From Camelimonas lactis (GTDB lineage Bacteria; Pseudomonadota; Alphaproteobacteria; Rhizobiales; Beijerinckiaceae), in assembly GCF_004342915.1 (NCBI RefSeq), contig NZ_SLWL01000004.1, positions 62,001-126,000 on the forward strand: a stretch of DNA of 64,000 bases, written 5' to 3'. The position numbers were made by a program, and so were the translations under genes. Shown here piece by piece: positions 32,106 to 40,563 of this stretch. The notes beneath the pieces were generated by a model. The model saw nothing but the letters and a program-made list of their open reading frames with translations. It was not told the origin of the DNA and ran no database searches. Within the stretch, counting starts at the first letter, position 1. The number at the start of each line of letters is the position of its first letter.

Positions 32106-32933
32106 TCAGTTTTTCAGCTTGTCCGCGAAATAACCGAGCGCCCTTGCATAGACTTCCGCCTTGTTCCACTCGCGCATCACCGCGAAATTCGGCTGGCCGG
32201 GGTGGTAACCGGCGCCGCGCGACCAGCCGTGACCGCGCAGGTAATTGGCGATGGAGCCCAGGGTGTCGGCAGAGCTGTTGATGAGATCGGCGTGGCCGTT
32301 GCCATCGTAATCCACCGCGTAGTTGTAGTAGGCCGAGGGCATGAACTGCGCCTGGCCGATCTCGCCGGCCCAGGCGCCGCGCATCTGCTGCGGGCTCAGA
32401 TCGCCGCGCTGCACGACGCGCAGGGCGTCCATGAGCTGCCGCGTGAAGAAGCTGGAGCGGCGGCAGTCATAGGCCAGCGTCGACAGGGCGCGGAAGGCCG
32501 GGGTATTGCCCCGCACCACGCCGTAGTCCGTCTCCATGCCCCAGATCGCCACCACGATCTCGCCGGGCACGCCGTATTGCTGCTCGATGCGGCGCAAGGT
32601 GCTGGCGTGCCGCTGCATCATCTGCCGGCCCTTGGCGATGCGGCCGGGGCTGACGCGGTTGGCGATGAATTTCTCGAAGCTGACCCTGAAGTGTTTCTGG
32701 TTGCGATCCAGGCCAATGACGCGCCGGTCATAGGCCACGTCGCCGAGCGCGGCGTTGATGACGGCCGGGCGGATGCCGGCCGCGGCGGCCTCCTGCTTGA
32801 ACTGGGCCAGCCAGGCGCCGAAACCCTCAGGACCGTTGCCGCACTGGGCGGCGCTGGCGGCGGTGGCCGCCAGGGTCATGCCGGCTCCGGCCAGCGCCGC
32901 GATTGCCAAACCTCTCATGCTTCCGAAGTTCAT
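32106..32933 (-). CDS. Lytic murein transglycosylase, MltB family
   Basis: 275 residues from ATG 32933. A signal peptide (GLAIAALAGAGMTLAATAASA) directs it to the periplasm. The family pattern is FGAWLAQFKQEAAAAGI, YDRRVIGLDRNQKHFRVSFE and GEIVVAIWGMETDYGVVRGN with catalytic Glu134, then GAWAGEIGQAQFMPSAYYNY and DGNGHADLINSSADTLGSIA. It cleaves peptidoglycan glycan strands to 1,6-anhydro ends. There is no lipobox, so it is a soluble form. It is probably a chromosomal envelope gene rather than part of the GTA, from which the terminator at 31764-31790 separates it. Confidence 0.93.
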   Translation of the reverse strand: MNFGSMRGLAIAALAGAGMTLAATAASAAQCGNGPEGFGAWLAQFKQEAAAAGIRPAVINAALGDVAYDRRVIGLDRNQKHFRVSFEKFIANRVSPGRIAKGRQMMQRHASTLRRIEQQYGVPGEIVVAIWGMETDYGVVRGNTPAFRALSTLAYDCRRSSFFTRQLMDALRVVQRGDLSPQQMRGAWAGEIGQAQFMPSAYYNYAVDYDGNGHADLINSSADTLGSIANYLRGHGWSRGAGYHPGQPNFAVMREWNKAEVYARALGYFADKLKN

Positions 32934-33211
32934 CTGTCGCTCCACTGCATGCGGGCCGTTATGGCGCGCGTTGCCCGTTGGGAAAGCCGGCGCCGCCAGG
33001 ACCCGGCCCGGTAAAAGCCATGCGCCCTCCGCTGGCGACGCGCCTCCGGCAGGGTCCGCGTCCCACCAGAAGCCAGCGCGTCGAATGTGACGGACAACTG
33101 GTTAACGATCCGGCGCCCGCTCCCGGAGGCGGCTCCTGGAGGCGGCTCCCGCCTCCAGCAAAATCGCCATCGGCGGAAACCGCTGCGGTTTTCAGCCCCA
33201 ACCACGCCAGT

Positions 33212-33331
33212 CTTGACCGCGTTAGTCTTGACCGCAGTAATCTTGACCGCAGTAGTCTTGGCCACGTTAGTCTTGGCCACGCTACCCTTGGCCACGCTAC
33301 CCTTGGCCACGCTACCCTTGGCCACGCGACT
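33212..33331. repeat. Tandem repeat, eight 15-bp units, in an intergenic region
   Basis: Eight consecutive 15-bp units begin at 33212. Units 5-7 are identical (CTTGGCCACGCTACC); units 1-4 are variants (CTTGACCGC-type to CTTGGCCACGTTAGT) and unit 8 is divergent. The rest of 32934-33355, between the transglycosylase and transglutaminase genes, shows nothing else I can support. Because the period is a multiple of three, all frames show pentapeptide periodicity, but no frame has a convincing gene structure. Confidence 0.9.
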
Positions 33332-33355
33332 CCTGCCCGCATTCTGGCGCGGCGC

Positions 33356-34027
33356 TCAGCCGGCGGCCAGGGCCGCGGCTTCAGTCTCCATGTCGGGTTT
33401 GACGCCATCCCGGGTCAGCGGCTTTGGATAGCGCAAGGCCATTTCCGCCATGATGTGCTTCGCCGGCACGTCGTGGAAGGCGCCGTGCTGGGCCAGATAG
33501 GCCATGAAGGCGTTGCCCGCCCCATCGAACGCCTGCATGAGCGCGTCGTGCTCGCCGTCGAACTCCAGCGGCTCCACCCCCAGCTTGTCGCACAGGGATG
33601 CGTTGAAGGTCGGGCTCACCTTGATCCAGCGCCCCTCCGGGTTCACTTCGGTGAAACCATGCCAGTAAAAGATGTTGGAGCCCATGCGCTCCAGCAGTTG
33701 CGGCGTCGCCAGGTGATTGGTGACGTCGGCGAAGGCGACGCGGGCCGGCACGCCGGCGGCGCGACAAGCGGCGGCCATCAGCGACGCCTTGCCGACACAA
33801 TAGCCGCGCCCCGCGGCAAGCACGCTGGACGCGCGGAACACCTCCGGCCCCCAGGTCACATAGGGATCGTAGAACAGTTCGCGCACGGCCCTGTAGATCA
33901 GCCGGGCGCGCTCGCGCGGCGTCGCGGCGGCGCCGGCGACATCGCGGGCGAAGGCGATGACGGCGGGATGATCCGAATCGACATAGTCGCCAGGCCCGGT
34001 CCAGATCCGGAATTCATCTTCGGTCAT
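33356..34027 (-). CDS. Transglutaminase-like cysteine protein
   Basis: 223 residues from ATG 34027, preceded by GGGAGA at about 8 nt. The transglutaminase core is ERARLIYRAVRELFYDPYVT, then VLAAGRGYCVGKASLMAAAC with Cys77, FADVTNHLATPQLLER, and FYWHGFTEVNPEGRWIKVSP with His123. Length and start fit a cytoplasmic transglutaminase-like (DUF3488-unrelated) protein; bacterial members act as peptidases or amidases, and the substrate is unknown. Further in-frame ATGs at 34042 and 34051 exist. It is divergent from the L,D-transpeptidase gene across about 290 bp with no clear promoter. Confidence 0.85.
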   Translation of the reverse strand: MTEDEFRIWTGPGDYVDSDHPAVIAFARDVAGAAATPRERARLIYRAVRELFYDPYVTWGPEVFRASSVLAAGRGYCVGKASLMAAACRAAGVPARVAFADVTNHLATPQLLERMGSNIFYWHGFTEVNPEGRWIKVSPTFNASLCDKLGVEPLEFDGEHDALMQAFDGAGNAFMAYLAQHGAFHDVPAKHIMAEMALRYPKPLTRDGVKPDMETEAAALAAG

Positions 34028-34314
34028 GGCGCTTTCTCCCATTTCTTTCATGGCCGGACTGTCGCGGAGGCCAGGCCCAAGGTCAAGGCGGCGCGGGCGT
34101 TTGCACCGTCCTGGCCATGCAGGCCGGCCATGATTGTGGCGCAGATGTGTTGCAGCATCCCCCGCTTTACGCCATCGTCGCCAGACCCTGATTTCAAGGA
34201 ACGTTTTCCGGACGTCCCCCACCCGTTTCATCCTCCGAACACGCCCCGTCGTCAGACGCGCAGCCGGACCGGGACCGGCCATGTGCGACGGAGCCCGCCA
34301 TCGCCGGAGCTGTC

Positions 34315-35136
34315 ATGCAGGTTCTGTCTCGCCGTTGCTTCCTCGTGGCCGCCTCCACGCTCACCCTCGCCGCGTGCCAGACGCGCGGGCCCGGCAGCCT
34401 GGAGAATGAACTGCAGAAAACGGCGGTCGCTCCCGGCAGCGCCCTTCCGCCACAAAATCAGCCGCCGCCGGCGCCGCTGGGCGATCCGACGCCGGATGAT
34501 TACGCGGCCATGTATGCGCCGGTTCCGGATGACAAATTCCCGGTTCCAGGCGTGCCCCAGGGCAGCATCAATCCGGCGTTCCTGCGCCGCAAGGTGGCGT
34601 ATAACGGCCCGGAGGCGCCAGGCACGATCGTCGTCGATCCGGCACGCCGTTATCTGTATCTGGTCCAGCCTGGCGGCTCCGCCATCCGTTACGGCGTTGG
34701 CGTCGGCCGCGAGGGTTTTGGCTGGTCGGGCGAAGCGACCATCAACAGCAAGCAGGAATGGCCGGACTGGTATCCGCCGAAGGAGATGATCGACCGGCAA
34801 CCGGAGCTGAAGAAGGTCGTCGTCAAGCTGCAGAGCGGCGTCGGGGTGGCCGGCGGCCTGCGCAACCCGCTCGGCGCCCGGGCGCTGTATCTTTACCAGA
34901 ATGGCAAGGACACCCTGTTCCGCATCCACGGCACCAACGAACCGCGCACCATCGGTTCGCGCGTGTCGTCGGGCTGCATCCGCATGGTCAACCAGGACGT
35001 GATGGATCTTTACGCCCGCACGCCGCTTGGCGCGAAGGTGGTGGTGCTCTCCGGCCCCGGCCACAACGGCATGACCCAGCCAGTCGCCGGCCGGCCGAAG
35101 AAGAAGCGCAAGCCCGCGGAAAGCGCGCCGGCCTGA
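34315..35136 (+). CDS. L,D-transpeptidase (YkuD), probable Tat-exported lipoprotein
   Basis: 273 residues. The N-terminus MQVLSRRCFLVAASTLTLAA combines a twin-arginine-like SRRCFL motif with a lipobox LAAC (Cys21), so it is probably a Tat-exported lipoprotein. A Pro-rich linker of about 60 residues follows. The YkuD domain occupies about 95-250: TIVVDPARRYLYLVQPGGSA, GVGVGREGFGWSGEATINSK, and the catalytic HGTNEPRTIGSRVSSGCIRM with His205 and Cys221. It forms 3-3 cross-links or attaches proteins to peptidoglycan. The C-terminus is basic (GRPKKKRKPAESAPA). Confidence 0.93.
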   Translation: MQVLSRRCFLVAASTLTLAACQTRGPGSLENELQKTAVAPGSALPPQNQPPPAPLGDPTPDDYAAMYAPVPDDKFPVPGVPQGSINPAFLRRKVAYNGPEAPGTIVVDPARRYLYLVQPGGSAIRYGVGVGREGFGWSGEATINSKQEWPDWYPPKEMIDRQPELKKVVVKLQSGVGVAGGLRNPLGARALYLYQNGKDTLFRIHGTNEPRTIGSRVSSGCIRMVNQDVMDLYARTPLGAKVVVLSGPGHNGMTQPVAGRPKKKRKPAESAPA

Positions 35137-35142
35137 CCCCCT

Positions 35143-35688
35143 TCAGGGGAGCTTTCTGGCGCGGCTCCGCGCTGCGCCGGCCAGCCGTCTGGCAACCGGG
35201 GCTGGCGGCCCCTTCGCCTGGCGCGGCGTGCGATCCGGCCAGCGCACAATGCGCTCGATCAGCTCCTCCGGCTCCATGTTCTGTTCAGAGCCGCTGAGGC
35301 GGCCGCGCACCGAAACGCCAGCCGCCACGACCGTTTCCGGATCGCCGGACACCAATGGATGCCACCAGGGCAGGTCAGCGCCCTCGCGCAGCAGGCGGTA
35401 GGCGCAGGTGGGCGGCAACCAGGTCAGGGTGCGGACGATGTCCGGCGTCAGCCGCACGCAGTCGGGCACCTGGCTCTGGCGGCCCGGATAGTCCCGGCAG
35501 CGGCAGGTTTCGCCATCAAGCAGCCGGCAGCCCACATCGGTGTAATGGATGCGGCCGGTGTCCTCGTCCTCCAGCTTGATCAGGCAGCAGCGTCCGCAGC
35601 CGTCGCACAGGCTCTCCCATTGCTGGTCATCCATGTCTTCCAGCGCCGTGACGCGCCAGAAGGGCTCCGGCGCATCCGCCGGGGCCAT
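35143..35688 (-). CDS. UPF0260 / YcgN-family cysteine-cluster protein
   Basis: 181 residues from ATG 35688. The Cys-rich core is [60 protein letters not shown] and [20 protein letters not shown]. This is the UPF0260 (YcgN) signature, whose cysteines suggest metal or Fe-S binding; no biochemical role is established. The C-terminal about 25 residues are Arg/Pro-rich. It is convergent with the L,D-transpeptidase gene, 6 nt apart. A TTG at 35715 would extend it by nine residues. Confidence 0.9.
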   Translation of the reverse strand: MAPADAPEPFWRVTALEDMDDQQWESLCDGCGRCCLIKLEDEDTGRIHYTDVGCRLLDGETCRCRDYPGRQSQVPDCVRLTPDIVRTLTWLPPTCAYRLLREGADLPWWHPLVSGDPETVVAAGVSVRGRLSGSEQNMEPEELIERIVRWPDRTPRQAKGPPAPVARRLAGAARSRARKLP

Positions 35689-35740
35689 GTCAGGATTGCA
35701 ACGCTGCTTAACCAAACAATTGCTCCCACATCCGGCAAGG

Positions 35741-35770
35741 CTGACGGGCCGCCCCCTCGCCTGCTATACT
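35741..35770 (+). promoter_or_regulatory. Candidate promoter of the penicillin-binding protein gene
   Basis: CTGACG (35741-35746), 18-nt spacer, TATACT (35765-35770). The -10 is a good match and the -35 partial. It lies about 60 nt upstream of the GTG start. Confidence 0.45.
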
Positions 35771-35828
35771 ACAGAAAGCGTGGACGCGCCCGTGCGGCGG
35801 CGTCCACTGGAGGCAGGGATCACGGACT

Positions 35829-38108
35829 GTGGCGCCAGGCAAGGGTTCGCTGACGACGAAGATCCGGCATCTCGCGCTCGCCATGGATGCGCGCATCGAC
35901 TCCGGGCTGTATACGCTCGGGACGCGCGCGGGTGAAGCGTGGCGGACGTGGCGGGACTTCACCGACAGGTTCGCCGTATCCGGCTTCCGGAAGGCTGTCG
36001 TCGATCTGTCCTGCGAGGCGCTGACCCTCAGCGTCGGCGCCGGCGTGGTGCTGGTCGCCCTCGCCCAGCCCGCCTTCCGCCTGACCGAGGGCGAGAACTG
36101 GCTGAAGCAGACCGATCTGGCCGTCACCTTTCTCGACCGTTACGGCGTGGAGATCGGCCGGCGCGGCATCCGCCAGAACGATGCCCTCGAGCTCAGCGAC
36201 TATCCCGATTATTTCATCAGCGCCGTGCTGGCCACGGAGGACCGGCGCTTCTTCGATCATTATGGCATCGATCCGATGGGGACAGCGCGCGCCCTCACCG
36301 TCAACGCCAATTCTTCCGGCGTGGTGCAGGGCGGCTCCACCATCACGCAGCAGCTCGCCAAGAACATGTTCCTCAGCAACGAGCGGTCGCTCGAGCGCAA
36401 GATCAAGGAAGCGTTCCTGGCGCTGTTTCTGGAAACGCGGCTGAGCAAACAGCAGATCCTGAAACTGTACCTGGACAGGGTCTACATGGGCGCCGGCAAT
36501 TTCGGCGCGGCGGCGGCTGCGGATTTCTATTTCGGCAAATCGGCGCGCGATCTCACCCTGGCCGAGTCCGCCATGCTGGCCGGGCTGTTCAAGGCGCCGA
36601 CCCGCTACGCGCCGCACATCAACCTGCCGGCCGCCCGGGCCCGCGCCAGCGACGTGCTCGACAACATGGTCGACGCGGGCATGCTTACCGCTGGCCAGGT
36701 GACGTCGGCGAAGCGCAATCCGGCGACGGCCCTGGACCGCAAGCGCGACTTCAGCCCGGATTACTTCCTTGACTGGGCCTATGACGATATCCGGTCCATG
36801 GCTGAAGCCGGCAAACTCGGCGACGAGCGGGTGCTGACGGTGCGCACCACCCTCGACCCCCTTGCGCAACGCAGCGCCGAGAGCGCCATCGAAAACGCCC
36901 TGCGCCAGTATGGCTCGCAATGGGGCGCCTCGCAGGCGGGCACGGTGGTGATGGAGCCGGACGGCGCCGTGCGGGCCCTGGTCGGCGGCCGCGATTACGG
37001 CGCCAGCCAGTTCAATCGCGCCACGGATTCGTTGCGTCAGCCCGGCTCGTCATTCAAGCCCTACGTCTACGCCACCGCGTTGCTCGCCGGCATTGTCACC
37101 CCCACCAGCACGGTGGTCGACAGCCCGGTGTGCATCGGCAACTGGTGCCCGGCCAACTATGGCCGCTCGTTCGCCGGCTCCATGTCATTGACCACGGCGC
37201 TGGTGAAATCGATCAACTCCATCCCCGTGAAACTGTCGATCATGCTGGGCAAGGGCAACGCCCGCATCGGCCGCGCCCGCATCATCGAAATCGCCAGATC
37301 CATGGGGCTGGAGCATGAATTGCGCGATTCAACCTCGCTGCCCATCGGTTCGGCGGAGGTGAAGATCATCGAGCACACCTCTGGCTTCGCGGTGTTCGCC
37401 AACGGCGGCTTCCGCGCGAAGGCATGGAGCGCGGCGGAGATCCGCACCAGCCACGACAGGATTTTGTGGCAGCATGACCGGGACGCCCCGCCGCCGGCGC
37501 GGGTGTTGCCGGCGGGCGTGGTGGCCAACATCAACCAGATGCTGACAAAAGCGGTGGAGGAAGGCACCGGCCGGCGGGCGCGGATCGACGGGGTGCGCGT
37601 GGCCGGCAAGACCGGCACCACCAACGCCTACCGCGACGGCTGGTTCGGCGGTTACACCGGGAACTACGTGGCGGCGATCTGGATGGGCAATGACGATTTC
37701 TCGTCGACCAACCGGATGACCGGCGGCACGCTGCCAGCGCAGACCTGGCGGGAGATGATGGAGCCGCTGCATCGGGCGGTGCGCCTGCGGCCGCTGCCGG
37801 GCGTCGATCCGGCGCCGCCAGCCAGCGCCGCGCCGAGCCAGGCGCCAGCGATCGCCAGCGCCGACGCCGCCGCGCGGGCGGATGTGGTGTCCGCCCACAG
37901 CGCCCCGGCGCTGAACGATATCGGAGCCCTGTTCTCGGGCGTGCTCAGGAATGTTTCGGGCAGGGCGGCGGAAACGGCCGGTTCACCGCCGCCATTCGAC
38001 CGTCGCAACCCAGCCCCGGCTTCGCCCCGCGCCAACGCCAGCACGCCGGCGGGCTGCGACGGCGGCGCCGGAAGCAACGCCCAGAGGAGCAGTCTGCGTT
38101 GCGGCTGA
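35829..38108 (+). CDS. Class A penicillin-binding protein (transglycosylase/transpeptidase)
   Basis: 759 residues from GTG 35829. One transmembrane helix lies at about 63-82 (EALTLSVGAGVVLVALAQPA). The glycosyltransferase domain has the catalytic Glu137 in SAVLATEDRRFFDHYG and VQGGSTITQQLAKNMFL. The transpeptidase domain has SxxK at Ser407 (RQPGSSFKPYVYATALLAG), SxN in VKSINSIPVKLS, and KTGTTNAYRDGWFGGYT. The C-terminal about 120 residues are Ala/Pro-rich and probably disordered. An ATG at 35883 would give a slightly shorter cytoplasmic tail. It builds and cross-links peptidoglycan; the neighbouring genes (transpeptidase, transglycosylase) are also cell-wall enzymes. Its stop lies inside the next gene. 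Confidence 0.93.
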   Translation: MAPGKGSLTTKIRHLALAMDARIDSGLYTLGTRAGEAWRTWRDFTDRFAVSGFRKAVVDLSCEALTLSVGAGVVLVALAQPAFRLTEGENWLKQTDLAVTFLDRYGVEIGRRGIRQNDALELSDYPDYFISAVLATEDRRFFDHYGIDPMGTARALTVNANSSGVVQGGSTITQQLAKNMFLSNERSLERKIKEAFLALFLETRLSKQQILKLYLDRVYMGAGNFGAAAAADFYFGKSARDLTLAESAMLAGLFKAPTRYAPHINLPAARARASDVLDNMVDAGMLTAGQVTSAKRNPATALDRKRDFSPDYFLDWAYDDIRSMAEAGKLGDERVLTVRTTLDPLAQRSAESAIENALRQYGSQWGASQAGTVVMEPDGAVRALVGGRDYGASQFNRATDSLRQPGSSFKPYVYATALLAGIVTPTSTVVDSPVCIGNWCPANYGRSFAGSMSLTTALVKSINSIPVKLSIMLGKGNARIGRARIIEIARSMGLEHELRDSTSLPIGSAEVKIIEHTSGFAVFANGGFRAKAWSAAEIRTSHDRILWQHDRDAPPPARVLPAGVVANINQMLTKAVEEGTGRRARIDGVRVAGKTGTTNAYRDGWFGGYTGNYVAAIWMGNDDFSSTNRMTGGTLPAQTWREMMEPLHRAVRLRPLPGVDPAPPASAAPSQAPAIASADAAARADVVSAHSAPALNDIGALFSGVLRNVSGRAAETAGSPPPFDRRNPAPASPRANASTPAGCDGGAGSNAQRSSLRCG

Positions 38109-38674
38109 TTGTCATGACCTTCATCACCCTGCTGGTCGCGGCCATCACCGGATTTGGCTCGACCTGGCTGGCGCTGCGCGAGCAACCGCCGACCGGCGCG
38201 GTGCAACTGGGCCAGTGGCGGGCATGGCCCTCGACGGGCGGCCCGGCCATCGACCCTTACGCCCGCGCCATCATCCAGCGCAGCGGCGCGCTGCAACTGG
38301 GAACGGGCGAAGGCGTCGAGCTTGTCGCCGACCTCGACAGCGAGGGCCGCCCGCTGTCCGGCGACTGCGTCTACGACATGACCGGCCCTACCCCGGAAGC
38401 GCGCATCTGGACGCTGACCGCGACGGCGACCGGCGGCAAGGCGTCCGGTGAGCCGCCCTCCAGCCTGACATCGGAAGGCCTGCTGCGCGGGCCTGGCGGC
38501 GCCCTTGCCATCGCGATCGCGGCGACGCCGGAGCCCGGGGCGTGGCTCCGCGTCCCGGCCGGCGAGCCCTTCCGCCTCACCCTGCGCCTTTATGACAGTC
38601 CGACCGGCTTCACCACCCGCCCGCATGTGGCCGACCAGCTCACCCCGGTCATTCGCCGCAGGAGCTGCTCATGA
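38099..38674 (+). CDS. DUF1214-family exported protein
   Basis: 191 residues from TTG 38099, chosen because GAGGAG lies 9 nt upstream; the ATG at 38114 is too far from that site. It overlaps the preceding gene by 10 nt. A hydrophobic N-terminal anchor (FITLLVAAITGFGSTWLAL) is followed by YARAIIQRSGALQLGTGEGV, SGDCVYDMTGPTPEARIWTL and LRVPAGEPFRLTLRLYDSPT, which match DUF1214. Its partner (DUF1254) follows with a 4-nt overlap. The pair is common in alphaproteobacteria; no function is established. Confidence 0.85.
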   Translation: MRLIVMTFITLLVAAITGFGSTWLALREQPPTGAVQLGQWRAWPSTGGPAIDPYARAIIQRSGALQLGTGEGVELVADLDSEGRPLSGDCVYDMTGPTPEARIWTLTATATGGKASGEPPSSLTSEGLLRGPGGALAIAIAATPEPGAWLRVPAGEPFRLTLRLYDSPTGFTTRPHVADQLTPVIRRRSCS

Positions 38675-39228
38675 AGCTGCGCGGCTCCGACATCGTCATC
38701 TCGATCATCGCCGGCATGCTGCTCGGCGCGATCATCCATCTGGTCATCGTCCTGCGCATTCCGGCGGTGGCCCGGGCGGATGCGTTCACGCGCCATGTCG
38801 GCCTCGGCGCCAATGGCGAGGCCCAGTTGATCCCCCATGACGCAAAGCGGACGGCGGGCATCGGCGATGATCCGGCCGTGGCGCGCGGCGTCTGCGCCTG
38901 GGATCTGCACGACGGGCCGGTGCGCGTCGTCATGCCGTCCTCGGGGCTGGTGCAGACGCTGTCGATCCACGATCGCAATGGCCGGGTGATCTACTCCCTG
39001 AGCGACCGGGCCGCCGTGCGCGGCGCCGTGACCCTGACGATCATGACGGCGGCGCAGCAGGAAGAACGCCGGCTGACCCAACCTGACGATGCGGAGGACG
39101 ACGCTATCGAGGTGGTTTCGCCCACCGGCCGGGGCCTGGCGGTGATCCGCGCCGTCACTGCCTCTCCCGCCTGGCGGGAACGGGCGGCAAGGGCGATCCT
39201 CGGCGTGACCTGCACGCCGGAGGACTGA
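38671..39228 (+). CDS. DUF1254-family membrane-anchored protein
   Basis: 185 residues. The N-terminal helix IVISIIAGMLLGAIIHLVIV anchors it, then PAVARADAFTRHVGLGANGE and VCAWDLHDGPVRVVMPSSGL, SIHDRNGRVIYSLSDRAAVR resemble the short DUF1254 proteins that pair with DUF1214. The start overlaps the partner's stop by ATGA. The family name is from recollection of the pair, so confidence is moderate. Confidence 0.75.
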   Translation: MKLRGSDIVISIIAGMLLGAIIHLVIVLRIPAVARADAFTRHVGLGANGEAQLIPHDAKRTAGIGDDPAVARGVCAWDLHDGPVRVVMPSSGLVQTLSIHDRNGRVIYSLSDRAAVRGAVTLTIMTAAQQEERRLTQPDDAEDDAIEVVSPTGRGLAVIRAVTASPAWRERAARAILGVTCTPED

Positions 39229-39316
39229 CGCCAGCGCGCAAGGGCAGCCAACTGACCCGGCCGGGGGAAAGGCTGAACCTTCGCGCGCCTTTCCCGGAAG
39301 CCCCGAAGGCCTTCTC

Positions 39317-39661
39317 TCACGCCAGATCGAGGAAATGCCGTCCGGCCCGATCTTCGACCTCGACGATCCAGAGATCCCCGTCGAAGTTCAGTTCGCGGCG
39401 CAGTTTTTCCTCGGCCGCCAGCGGCGTATTGTCAGACAGCGGGATTTCAATAAAGCGGCGCACGCCATCATCGTCAGTCGCCAGACTCTGCGGCGCCGGT
39501 CCGAACAGCCGCGCGGTTCCATCGAGGCAGTCAAGCTTGACGAATATGGCGCCGGCTTCCGCCGCGCCGCGCCGGCGCAGCACGGCGACAACGTCCTGCG
39601 CGGCGCAGCGGCGGATATAGGCGGACACCCAGAAATCGGAGCGCAAGCGCGCGGCGCTCAT
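39317..39661 (-). CDS. DUF1491-family protein
   Basis: 114 residues from ATG 39661, preceded by GGGAGAG at about 7 nt. LRSDFWVSAYIRRCAAQDVV, RRRGAAEAGAIFVKLDCLDG, ARLFGPAPQSLA and RELNFDGDLWIVEVEDRAGR define DUF1491, a small soluble family of alphaproteobacteria without known function. It lies downstream of the peptidoglycan-binding gene, separated by about 150 bp that contain a duplicated 15-bp unit (39733-39762). Confidence 0.88.
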   Translation of the reverse strand: MSAARLRSDFWVSAYIRRCAAQDVVAVLRRRGAAEAGAIFVKLDCLDGTARLFGPAPQSLATDDDGVRRFIEIPLSDNTPLAAEEKLRRELNFDGDLWIVEVEDRAGRHFLDLA

Positions 39662-39813
39662 GGCTGCTCTCCCTGCAGTTTTTCCCGCCGTCAAAATCCT
39701 GGCGGCGCGAAGCGGCGGCGTTCCGGGGCGGCTACGCCAATCCCTTGTACGCCAATCCCGTGTCCGGGGCATTTTCCTGAAGGAAGGCGGGACCCAATGC
39801 TTGCGGCAATGCC

Positions 39814-40563
39814 CTAGCGGATCGGCGCGCCGGCCGCCGCCCCCAGGGCCTTCAACGTTCTGGGGTTGAGTTCGCCAGTCACCGGCAAGCCCCTGGCTTT
39901 TTCAAAGCGCTCGATGGCGGCGCGGGTGCCGGGGCCCATCAGGCCATCGGCGTTGAGCGCGCCAAACCCCAGCTTGCCCAGCGCCTTCTGGGCGGACATG
40001 ACCTGGGGGACCGGCTGCGGTTTCGGCGGCGCCACTGGCTGCGCGGCCTGCGGCGGCGGCGCCAGGACAGGCCGCGGCGGCGGCACTGGCGCGGAGCCTC
40101 CCCTCAGCAGGTCGCCGATCGCATCCTGCCGGCGCGGCGCGTGCTCCGGCGCTGGCGCGGCGGCTGGCCCGGCCGGAACCTCCCGCGCCGCCGGCTGTTG
40201 CGGCTGGACCACCGGTGGCTTTACCGGCTGCGGCCGGACGGCGGCCGGCGGATGGGCCATGACCGTCACCGGCCGGTTGCCGCCGAACATGGGATTGGGA
40301 TGCGCGCCGTTCTGAAGTGTCAGGGCGTTGATGAACACGCCCATCGTCAGGCCGGCGGATGCGATGATAAAGGCCGCCCGACCCGGCCGCGCCAGCAGCC
40401 GGCGCCGCAGCGCCACGAGCACGCCGCCCGCGTCGCTGGACCGGGCCATGGCGCTGACGCCGCCCGACCGGGCGCGCGCATTCGCCTGCGAACGCCGTGG
40501 GCTTGCAGCCGGGCGCTCGTACTGGACAAAGTCGTTCCGGGATCTGGCGAGAGCTTCACGCAA
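39814..40563 (-). CDS. Membrane-anchored peptidoglycan-binding protein
   Basis: 249 residues from TTG 40563. One transmembrane helix at about 64-82 (RAAFIIASAGLTMGVFINAL) is followed by about 100 residues of Pro/Ala/Val-rich linker. A C-terminal peptidoglycan-binding type 1 domain follows (SAQKALGKLGFGALNADGLM, GPGTRAAIERFEKARGLPVT, ELNPRTLKALG). It overlaps the end of the histidine kinase gene by 8 nt, so the two proteins are probably made together. The kinase has no transmembrane segment of its own, so this protein could be a wall-sensing partner; that is inference. Confidence 0.83.
   Translation of the reverse strand: MREALARSRNDFVQYERPAASPRRSQANARARSGGVSAMARSSDAGGVLVALRRRLLARPGRAAFIIASAGLTMGVFINALTLQNGAHPNPMFGGNRPVTVMAHPPAAVRPQPVKPPVVQPQQPAAREVPAGPAAAPAPEHAPRRQDAIGDLLRGGSAPVPPPRPVLAPPPQAAQPVAPPKPQPVPQVMSAQKALGKLGFGALNADGLMGPGTRAAIERFEKARGLPVTGELNPRTLKALGAAAGAPIR

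Noticed and set aside
33212-33331. Pentapeptide-repeat protein or CRISPR-like array encoded by the 15-bp repeats
   Set aside because: No frame has a convincing start, ribosome site or full-length gene structure; units are contiguous without spacers, so it is not a CRISPR array.
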